Source of the DNA: Bacillota bacterium
Lineage (GTDB): Bacteria; Bacillota; Bacilli; Paenibacillales; Paenibacillaceae
Assembly (NCBI GenBank): GCA_023460795.1
Contig: JAEWPC010000042.1
Location: forward strand, 1-64,000
Reading direction: 5' to 3'
Length of the DNA stretch: 64,000 bases
The position numbers were made by a program, and so were the translations under genes. Under the pieces are notes generated by a model that had not been told where the DNA came from, did not search any database, and was given only the letters and a program-made list of their open reading frames with translations. Positions 1 through 7,258 of this stretch are shown piece by piece (the stretch's first letter is position 1; each line of letters begins with the position of its first letter).

Positions 1-3000
1 TCGGGAATACAGGCAACGGGAATACAGGCAACGGGAATACAGGCAACGGGAATACAGGCAACGGGAATACAGGCAACGGAGGCGATACTGGCAATAGCGG
101 TAACGAGACGGTCAAACCTACCGTCGCTTCTGTTGCTAACGTGGCAGATCTCGTAGTCGTTCACGGAACGACGCTGGCCGATACTTTGTCCGCGCTGGCG
201 AGGACGACTGTCATAACGGACAGCGACCACGTTGCGCATACTGTCAACCTGAACTGGACGGTAGACCATTACGACGGGAATCAAGCAGGCGCTTATACGG
301 CGGTTGGAACGTTCATCTTGCCGAGCGGCGTCACCCAGGCTAATCCGCCTATATCATTGAAGGTTACGGCGATAGTGACGGTGAAGGCAGCGGTCGTTAC
401 GCCGGTCGATGCAACGGTCGTATCCGTCACTTATGCGTCCGACATTGCAGTCGATTTCGGAACAACGGCGGACGTTGCTTTGTCCGCCTTGGATCAGACG
501 ACTTCGGTGACGGACAGCGTATACACGACGCATATCGTTCCTCTGAACTGGACGATCGACCATTACGACGGCAATCTAGCCGGCGTGTATACGGCGGTTG
601 GAACGTTCATCTTGCCGAGCGGCGTCACCCAGGCTAATCCGCCTATTCCATTGAACGTGACGGCGAACGTAATGGTGAACGACCCCTACATCGTATCCGT
701 CGCCGATGTGGCGGACATTGCGGTTGAATATGGGACGTCGGAAGCGGACGCCATCGCCGCGTTGACGAAGACAACGATGATTACGGATAAATCGGGTGCG
801 ACGCATACCGTCAACCTGGATTGGACCATTGACGGTTACGATGGCGCTCAGTCAGGTGTTTATACGGCAACAGGAACGTTTATGTTGCCGAGCGACGTCA
901 CCCAGGCTAATCCGCTTATTCCATTGAACGTAAAGGCGTACGTAACGGTGAATAACGCCTATGTCGAATCCGTCGCAAGCGTAGCGGACATTGTAGTCGA
1001 TTATGGGACAAGCATCGAGAACGCCCTGTCTGCCTTGGATCAGACGACCACGGTGACGGACAATGCTCATGCAGCGCATATCGTCAATCTGGACTGGACG
1101 ATTGCCCATTACGACGGCAATCAAGCAGGCGTATACACGGCGGTCGGAACGTTCGGATTGCCGAGCGGCGTCACCCAGGCTAACCCGCCGATTCTATTGA
1201 GCTTGTCGGCGAACGTAACGGTGAATGCCCCCCATATCGTATCCATCGCCGATACGGCAGACATTGCGGTCGACTTTGGTACGTTGGAGCAGGACGCCAT
1301 CGCCGCGCTGGCGACGACGACGGAGATTACGGATAACGCCGGAGCGACTCACTCTGTCAACCTGAATTGGGCAATTGACGGTTACGACGGCAATCAAGCA
1401 GGCGAATACACGGCGGTTGGAACGTTCATCCTGCCAGGCGGCATCATCCAGGCCAATCCGCCCGTTCAATTGAATGTGACCACCAACGTAACGGTGAATG
1501 AGGCTTATATGGTATCCGTCGCCGACGTGACGGACATTGTAGTCGATTATGGGACATCGGACACAGACGCGATAGCCGCGTTGGCTGCGACAACGACGAT
1601 AACGGATAACGTCGGAGCGACGCATACCGTTAACCTGAATTGGACCATTGACGGTTACAATGGCGCTCAAGCGGATACTTACACCGCGACCGGAACGTTC
1701 AGCTTGCCGAGCGGCGTATCCCAGGCTAATCCGCCTGTTCCGTTGAACGTGACGGCGAATGTAACGGTGAATGACCCCTATATCGTATCCGTCGCCGGAG
1801 TAACGGACCTTGCAGTTGATTATGGGACGTTGAAGACGGACGCCATCGCTCTGCTGACGACGACAACGACGATGACGGATAACGCAGGAGCGACGTACGC
1901 CGTTAACCTGGATTGGACGATTGACGATTACGACAACAATCAAGCTGGTGTTTATACGGCAACTGGAACATTCACGTTGCCGGCGGACGTCGTCCAGGCC
2001 AATCCGCCTGTTCCGTTGAGCGTGACGGCGAAAGTAACGGTGAATGATCCAAGTATCGTATCGATCGCCGGCGTATCGGATATTACAGTCGACTTTGGGA
2101 CGTCGGAACCGGACGCCATCGCCGCGCTGGCGACGACAACGACGATTACGGATATAACCGGTGCGACGTACACCGTTAACTTGGATTGGACCATTGACGG
2201 TTACGATGGCGCTCAGGCAGACATTTACACCGCGACCGGATCATTCGCCCTGCCAAGCGGCGTCTCCCAGGCTAATCCGGCTGTTCCTTTGGAGGTTGAT
2301 GCCAAGGTAACGGTCAAAGATTTCAACATTCTGTTCGCGTTAACGAGCGGCGATGCTTCTGAAATCGTAATCGGCTTCGAAGCGCCTCTTACAGCGCCGA
2401 CGTCGCCGGCTGGTCTAACTGTTACGGTCAACGGGGTTTCTAATCCGGTCGTTACGACGACGCTCGATGCCGATCCAAGCAAACTTCGCATTGGTCTAGC
2501 CACTTCCGTTCCGCAAGGTAAGGTATTGGTTTCGTATGAACCGCCGGGACTGACAACCGTTGGCGGTTCCGCGCTTCCCGCCTTTAGCAACCTGGAAGTC
2601 CCCACGGCTGGATCGCTTGTGGAGGAACTGAAAAATGACGGAGTAGCGTTGAATAGCATCATCGATGCGTTGAAAACCGACGGCTATTCGCCCGCTGTCG
2701 TCGTTCAGGCGCTCCAAACAAACGGATATGGTGTAGTTGAGACGGCAGCCGCATTAAAGGCGTCGCAAATTTCCGTTGATTCTACAGCAGCCGGATTGCT
2801 CTACGCGGGATATCCCGTCGCCGATGTTGCCGCAGCTTTGAAACAGGTATACCTGGCAGATAGTATAACTGTGGCTGCAGCGGTGTTGCCGATGGCCGGC
2901 ACCGCCGAAGAACTTGTCGCCGCGCTTGCTTCGGCGGGCTTCACGCAACCATCGGAGATTGCCCAAGCGCTCTATGCTACGAATTTCGCCGCCGATCATA

Positions 3001-3368
3001 CGGCCGCCGCGCTGTGGTCACGCTTCTCAGGGACACCCGGTCAGCTGGGATCGGCGCTGACCGGAGCGGGTTATCGTTTGCCGGATGCAGTGTCAGCGGT
3101 CCTCGGGTTGAATGGTGGCAACAATACGGTTGCCGTCGCGGCGGCCTGGCCGGGCCGTATTCGGCGAGAACGGCGCGCTCGCACCTGTCGGCAATGCAGC
3201 CGCCAATTTACGCTTGGCCAATCTGACGGCCTCAGAGACGAACGCGCTGCTGGTAACTTTGTACCCGACGACATACAAGACGAATCCGAACCTTCGCGCT
3301 TCAGCGTTGAAAGCAGGCGGATACGATGCGACAGACGTTGCGCGCATATTGGAAAGCGACTTCTATAA
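1..3368 (+). CDS. Giant secreted repeat protein, N-terminal part (5' truncated, frameshifted)
   Basis: The frame is open from the first bases, so the gene starts outside the window; a GTG at 141 is internal. Visible order: a Gly-Asn-Thr linker, eight bacterial Ig-like repeats of about 91 residues (each with a DYGT or DFGT strand, a NLDWTI core and a QANPP motif), then around nt 2330-2600 a beta domain that may be SwmB-like, then the first short helical repeats with ALK..GY signatures. After about nt 3150 the frame reads Arg-rich nonsense and stops at 3368, while the frame starting at 3112 carries on the repeat pattern. This is therefore one gene broken by a +1 shift; removing one G from the GGG near 3154-3160 rejoins the frames. 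Ig-like repeats suggest a cell-surface adhesin or stalk. No anchor is visible because the N terminus is missing. Confidence 0.75.
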   Translation, partial: GNTGNGNTGNGNTGNGNTGNGNTGNGGDTGNSGNETVKPTVASVANVADLVVVHGTTLADTLSALARTTVITDSDHVAHTVNLNWTVDHYDGNQAGAYTAVGTFILPSGVTQANPPISLKVTAIVTVKAAVVTPVDATVVSVTYASDIAVDFGTTADVALSALDQTTSVTDSVYTTHIVPLNWTIDHYDGNLAGVYTAVGTFILPSGVTQANPPIPLNVTANVMVNDPYIVSVADVADIAVEYGTSEADAIAALTKTTMITDKSGATHTVNLDWTIDGYDGAQSGVYTATGTFMLPSDVTQANPLIPLNVKAYVTVNNAYVESVASVADIVVDYGTSIENALSALDQTTTVTDNAHAAHIVNLDWTIAHYDGNQAGVYTAVGTFGLPSGVTQANPPILLSLSANVTVNAPHIVSIADTADIAVDFGTLEQDAIAALATTTEITDNAGATHSVNLNWAIDGYDGNQAGEYTAVGTFILPGGIIQANPPVQLNVTTNVTVNEAYMVSVADVTDIVVDYGTSDTDAIAALAATTTITDNVGATHTVNLNWTIDGYNGAQADTYTATGTFSLPSGVSQANPPVPLNVTANVTVNDPYIVSVAGVTDLAVDYGTLKTDAIALLTTTTTMTDNAGATYAVNLDWTIDDYDNNQAGVYTATGTFTLPADVVQANPPVPLSVTAKVTVNDPSIVSIAGVSDITVDFGTSEPDAIAALATTTTITDITGATYTVNLDWTIDGYDGAQADIYTATGSFALPSGVSQANPAVPLEVDAKVTVKDFNILFALTSGDASEIVIGFEAPLTAPTSPAGLTVTVNGVSNPVVTTTLDADPSKLRIGLATSVPQGKVLVSYEPPGLTTVGGSALPAFSNLEVPTAGSLVEELKNDGVALNSIIDALKTDGYSPAVVVQALQTNGYGVVETAAALKASQISVDSTAAGLLYAGYPVADVAAALKQVYLADSITVAAAVLPMAGTAEELVAALASAGFTQPSEIAQALYATNFAADHTAAALWSRFSGTPGQLGSALTGAGYRLPDAVSAVLGLNGGNNTVAVAAAWPGRIRRERRARTCRQCSRQFTLGQSDGLRDERAAGNFVPDDIQDESEPSRFSVESRRIRCDRRCAHIGKRLL
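3..77 (+). repeat. 15-bp tandem repeat encoding Gly-Asn-Thr-Gly-Asn
   Basis: Five tandem copies of the 15-mer gggaatacaggcaac run from the window edge and continue upstream. They encode GNTGN pentapeptides and pass into a degenerate GGDTGNSGN tail. This is a flexible low-complexity linker before the Ig-like repeats, and its copy number is likely to vary between strains by slippage. Confidence 0.9.
144..2330 (+). repeat. Eight tandem ~273-bp Ig-like domain repeats
   Basis: Eight consecutive units of about 91 codons share GTSxxDAIAAL, TVTDNAGATHxVNLDWTIDGYDG and the QANPPVPLNVTANVTV end. Units 1, 2 and 4 are closer to each other (DQTT, HYDGNQAG), while units 3 and 5-8 form a second subtype (DGYDGAQ), so the array grew by unequal duplication. 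The fold is best matched to bacterial Ig-like group 4 domains, by pattern only. Confidence 0.8.
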
Positions 3369-5754
3369 GAGGATACAACCAGGCGCGGATATAGCGATAA
3401 CGAACGTGCTCAACGGGAACGCGTATAGTCCGCTTCTCATTGCGCAGGCTATTCAAACCGTGTTTGGCTATGACGCCTCGGCGCTTGCAACGAACGTTTT
3501 CTCACAGATGGGCTTCAATACGCTTGATACGCTTCAGATGCTCCAGCAAGCCGGATTCGGCGATAACGATGTCGCCAGGGCGGCGATAGCGTTAATGCCT
3601 GGTTCGATCAAACCCATCTCACCGTTCCTTCATCTATCCGGTTACTCGGCTGAGCAGACGATCGCCATGCTGAAGTCGGGTCTTATTCAGGAGGGGAGCT
3701 TCACGGTGACCGGGGTGGCCGACACGCTGTCAAGGGTTACGTTCATCGACGGCCAAGCCGAGGGCTACTACAGCACCGCCGAAATTGCGTCTGTTCTGCA
3801 AAAGATTTTCGGCCAGGATGCACGGACGGTCGGTGTCGAAATTCTGAAGTTGGGGAATGTTTACGATCTACAGGAAGTCGCGTTGGCATTGCAAAGCCTG
3901 TATGCGATTGACGGATACGAATTTATTAAAATCCGTAACGCGTACCTCAATAATAAGTCGCTGACAACGAATTTAGCCGATAATAACAACCGTCCTTCAG
4001 GTGAATGGCGACTTCTTCCGATATTGAAAGATCTATTCGGGATGAGCGCTACCGAAGCGTTAGCCGGGTTGCGCGACGCGGCCCGTACAGGTTCCGTCAG
4101 CACTGTCATGAGTAAAATCCAGATCATCTACGGTTCCATGACTGCTGCGCAGAAAATTGAAGCGATGACGCAAGCCGGGTTTAATCTTGCAGAGATTGCC
4201 GGCGTGATCGGCTCCGGCCAGACGTTGCCGGTCCTGGTCGGCTACCTCCACGATGCCGGTTATAGCGCGGAGGAGGTTGCGAAGTACCTGCTTGATGTTT
4301 CGAAGGTAAACGACGTGACAACCGCCGAAAGCTTGATGTCCGCCGGTTACGGCAGCTGCGTGAATCTTGAACCGATCATGATAGCTATGAAACAAGTCTA
4401 CCAATCCGATGATGCAAGATTGCTTGAAGTATTTATGGGGACCGGGCGGGACTGCACTTCGACTCAGGTAAGTACGGTATTGGCGGCAATGGGCAGTTCC
4501 ATCGATTTTCCGATATTCGCAGCCACGGACCTCTACAGCAGGGGGGAGCCGGCAACACAGGCCGTGAGTTTGTTGAATCAAGTATATGGTAAGAGCGATG
4601 TTACGGAAATCGCGAACATCCTGAAGCAAGTCGGTTACAGTTCCCGCCACACGATAACAGCCATTCGCAGCACGATAGGCCTGTCGCCGTCGGACGCCAA
4701 GTCTATGCTGGCAACCGTGTTCGGTATAACCGGAGATATAGCGGTCACTCAGGCTATGAAAGAAATTGGTTATTCCGTTGCCGACATCGTCCCGCTGCTG
4801 GGAACCAGCGATCCGTTCGTGCTGAGGGGATACTTGCAAGCGGCGAATGTCCACGCAATGGATGCTTTGATTCAACTATACGGCCCCGGAGGCGTCCTGA
4901 ATGATCCGTTGACATTGTCCATCAATCTCAAGGCGCTAGGCGTAGACCGCGTCCCGGCGACGGCGATCATGCACAATTATGGTTACACGCCGGCTGAGAT
5001 CGGGTCTCTCTTATGGAGCAACGGATATGATCTGCCGGAAGTCGCAGCCGGCGTCAATCAGGTGATTACTCCGGTCGCGAACGAATTTTGGATGACGACC
5101 ATGGCGAAGGCGCTGAAACAAATGACAACCTGTACGGAGGGCGTACTCGCCGATCTGCCCGCCTGTTCCTCTGGGAACAGCACCTTCACGTACATGAATG
5201 TCATCGAAGCCATCGCGGCTAGTCTCGGTAACTACGCTCTGGACTGCAGCACAGGCGTTCCCCAATGCTCCATCGTGTTGGACACGATGCGGAATGCGGG
5301 ATATAGCGTTCCTACCGCCGCAAGCACGCTATATACCGAATACCATCTGTCGCTTCGCTCGCTAAGCGCATTGCTGCAGAATACTCATGGGTATACGACG
5401 CCCAAGGAAATCGGGGATCTCCTGAAGCAGGCACCGTTCAATGCGAGTGTGACTCAAATCGCCGATGCGCTCCATCATACGACTTTCAGTATGGGGAGCA
5501 TCCATTACGGGTTGATTGATATCGCTGGGGGGGAGAAAGCCGCTTTTTACGCCATGAAAGACGCCGGTTATAGCATTATTGAAATCACTAGAGCAATGGG
5601 GAGCTATACCGCCGACCGTTCGCTTATCGTGAATAATTTGCAGGCGGTAGGTTATGGACATACGGCGGCGTTTAATGCAACGCTTACCGTATATCCGATG
5701 AGTGTCGAAGAGTGGATGGGATTGATCACGGGCACGCTCTTGTGGGGCTTGTGA
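3112..5754 (+). CDS. Giant secreted repeat protein, C-terminal helical-repeat part (after frameshift)
   Basis: This continues the preceding ORF in the next frame. The first 15 or so residues from the ATG at 3112 are an out-of-frame shadow; homologous sequence begins near AVFGENGALAPVG. About 860 residues are built from helical units of roughly 30-35 residues with the pattern D-V-A-x-A-L-K-x-x-GYS-x-x-E-I-A-x-x-L, for example LHDAGYSAEEVAKYLLD and MRNAGYSVPTAASTLY. The whole stretch probably folds as an alpha-solenoid. Six cysteines occur as spaced pairs, unusual for a secreted Firmicute protein. There is no SLH, LPXTG or membrane segment at the C terminus, so anchoring must be N-terminal or through partners. 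I do not recognise the repeat as a named family. No separate ribosome site supports 3112 as a true start. Confidence 0.7.
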   Translation: MVATIRLPSRRPGRAVFGENGALAPVGNAAANLRLANLTASETNALLVTLYPTTYKTNPNLRASALKAGGYDATDVARILESDFYKRIQPGADIAITNVLNGNAYSPLLIAQAIQTVFGYDASALATNVFSQMGFNTLDTLQMLQQAGFGDNDVARAAIALMPGSIKPISPFLHLSGYSAEQTIAMLKSGLIQEGSFTVTGVADTLSRVTFIDGQAEGYYSTAEIASVLQKIFGQDARTVGVEILKLGNVYDLQEVALALQSLYAIDGYEFIKIRNAYLNNKSLTTNLADNNNRPSGEWRLLPILKDLFGMSATEALAGLRDAARTGSVSTVMSKIQIIYGSMTAAQKIEAMTQAGFNLAEIAGVIGSGQTLPVLVGYLHDAGYSAEEVAKYLLDVSKVNDVTTAESLMSAGYGSCVNLEPIMIAMKQVYQSDDARLLEVFMGTGRDCTSTQVSTVLAAMGSSIDFPIFAATDLYSRGEPATQAVSLLNQVYGKSDVTEIANILKQVGYSSRHTITAIRSTIGLSPSDAKSMLATVFGITGDIAVTQAMKEIGYSVADIVPLLGTSDPFVLRGYLQAANVHAMDALIQLYGPGGVLNDPLTLSINLKALGVDRVPATAIMHNYGYTPAEIGSLLWSNGYDLPEVAAGVNQVITPVANEFWMTTMAKALKQMTTCTEGVLADLPACSSGNSTFTYMNVIEAIAASLGNYALDCSTGVPQCSIVLDTMRNAGYSVPTAASTLYTEYHLSLRSLSALLQNTHGYTTPKEIGDLLKQAPFNASVTQIADALHHTTFSMGSIHYGLIDIAGGEKAAFYAMKDAGYSIIEITRAMGSYTADRSLIVNNLQAVGYGHTAAFNATLTVYPMSVEEWMGLITGTLLWGL

Positions 5755-5805
5755 GTGTACCGTGTAACTTTTCAGTTGTGCAAATAACATGATCTTTAGC
5801 TGGAA

Positions 5806-5833
5806 GGCACGGAATGGTCATTCCGTGTCTTTT
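5806..5833 (+). terminator. Rho-independent terminator after the repeat-protein gene
   Basis: A 10-bp stem (ggcacggaat / attccgtgtc, one G-T pair) with a 4-nt loop and a short TTTT tail lies 50 bp past the stop codon at 5754. Confidence 0.7.
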
Positions 5834-6197
5834 GGCGTTTCGAGGTTTTGCGGCGCATCTAGAACGGACATATAATATCCGGGTCATTACGATCGCCCGG
5901 ATGCCGAAATTTTGTCGCCTCTTGAGTGTGCCGATCCCGGGGCGCAAGCACCGATGCCTATAACGGCGTCACCTCCAGCCTCATAGTCGTGACCCGCGCA
6001 CGGTGACGGTCACGGCTCCTGCTGGCTCTTACGGATCAGGTTGCGACTAGCCTGCGGCCCATCCAATAGGTGAGGGGGGACGCCGATAACGTTCGACGAC
6101 ACGTCAATCCGTAAGCTTATAGATCGTGAGATGATTCGTTCTTATGGCATTGGAACTGATGAATATGTTCGAGTAGACATGTAGAGGGTAGCAAAAC
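5834..6197. other. Non-coding gap between convergent genes
   Basis: No ORF with a ribosome site or recognisable protein is seen on either strand. A short stretch near 6001-6050 reads TVTVTAPAGSYGSG before a stop, which could be a worn-down fragment of a surface-protein repeat, but it is too short to support a call. Confidence 0.5.
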
Positions 6198-6230
6198 AAA
6201 GAAGTTCACACGAAGAACATGAACTTCTTT
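6198..6230 (-). terminator. Terminator of the minus-strand glycosidase pair
   Basis: A perfect 11-bp inverted repeat (aaagaagttca / tgaacttcttt) with an 11-nt loop lies just past the 6254 gene end. On the minus strand it is followed by a T-rich tail (tgttttgc). Confidence 0.75.
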
Positions 6231-6253
6231 GGCATGAGTCATGGAGACCCCTA

Positions 6254-7258
6254 TTAGAAAACATTATGGGATGCAGCAACGGAAATCGTTCGAAACTCAT
6301 CGGCAAAATTGGTCGTGGGATCGCCTTCCTTGTTGCGCCGGCAAGAGCAGTAAAAATGGTACAGCACGCCGTTATGGCTAATGACGGACGGCTTGTGAGC
6401 GAAGATCGAATCGATTTCCCCTTCGTCCCCGATTCGAATGATCGGCTCGGGATGCTTCTCCCAATGGAAGAGATCCTTGGAGAGCGCGATCCCTTCCTGA
6501 GCTCGATGATAATCAAAGCCGAAGTAATATAACACCCACTGATCGTTGCTATCGTCTCGCAAAACGCAGGGGTCGCTGGCAAATCCGCTGTCCCATCGAT
6601 CGGGCGTGATCGGAATGACAGGGTTATGCTCATGTCGTTTCCAGGTTTTTAAATCCTTGGATAGCGCTAGACCGGTTTGTTCCACCCATCCGCCCTCATC
6701 CTGGTTTTTGGCGTTGTAGAACAGGTAGAACGTTCCTTCATGCTCCACTAAACACTCCTTATATAGTCCGCCTTTCTCCCAATCCGCTCCTTCTTCCGGC
6801 ACTAGAATCGGTTCAGGAAGCCGATGCCAGTCCAGCAGTTGCTCATCCTCTGTCCATGCTAGTCCGATTTTGGCCGATCCCGATTCATAGCCGATGCCGG
6901 GATAAGCGTGATACACTAGCCAGTATTTGTTATCCCATTTCTTCAGCACAGGGGGTGCATCGATTCGATTCTCCTTCATGATCCAGGTGCCGGCAACATT
7001 GACGGAATCCCAGCCCGAACCTTCGCCCCTGCGTAAGATAACACCGAGGTGCTCCCAGTTAAGAAGATCATCGCTTGTTGCCAAAGCCGTCTGGTAGCCG
7101 ACGCCGTCAAACCCGACGTGCATCATGTAAAATTTATCGTTATGTTGGAATACGAAGGGGCAGTCTACGGCTTTCGCATCGAAACGCCCTTCCTTCCCGG
7201 ATCCGACGAGTACGGGCTTCCCGTATTTATAGGGTGTTAAATAAGGCTCGATATGCAT
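6254..7258 (-). CDS. Five-bladed beta-propeller glycoside hydrolase (GH43/GH32/GH130-like)
   Basis: A 334-residue cytoplasmic enzyme with no signal peptide. Repeated blade motifs typical of the GH43/32/130 superfamily are visible: VDCPFVFQHNDKFYMMH, ALATSDDLLNWEHLG, PVLKKWDNKYWLVYHA, GLYKECLVEHEGTFYLFYNA, SDPCVLRDDSNDQWVLYYFG and HKPSVISHNGVLYHFYC. Acidic residues in the DCP, DAPP, KEC and SDPC positions could be the catalytic set, but I cannot assign the exact family or substrate. The ATG follows GGAGG at a good distance and overlaps the end of the upstream GH78 gene by 22 bp, so the two are translationally coupled. With a rhamnosidase partner, it probably trims an imported oligosaccharide. 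Confidence 0.75.
   Translation of the reverse strand: MHIEPYLTPYKYGKPVLVGSGKEGRFDAKAVDCPFVFQHNDKFYMMHVGFDGVGYQTALATSDDLLNWEHLGVILRRGEGSGWDSVNVAGTWIMKENRIDAPPVLKKWDNKYWLVYHAYPGIGYESGSAKIGLAWTEDEQLLDWHRLPEPILVPEEGADWEKGGLYKECLVEHEGTFYLFYNAKNQDEGGWVEQTGLALSKDLKTWKRHEHNPVIPITPDRWDSGFASDPCVLRDDSNDQWVLYYFGFDYHRAQEGIALSKDLFHWEKHPEPIIRIGDEGEIDSIFAHKPSVISHNGVLYHFYCSCRRNKEGDPTTNFADEFRTISVAASHNVF

Noticed and set aside
1..77. CRISPR-like array
   Set aside because: The 15-bp units have no spacers and are in frame with the surface protein.
1194..1943. Minus-strand open frames across the Ig-like repeats
   Set aside because: They repeat with the same period as the sense repeats and have no ribosome site.
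4060..4875. Minus-strand frame of 271 codons within the repeat protein
   Set aside because: It is antisense to in-frame helical repeats and its product has no recognisable pattern.
6001..6050. Possible pseudogene fragment reading TVTVTAPAGSYGSG
   Set aside because: About 16 codons with no homologous context; too short to support a call.
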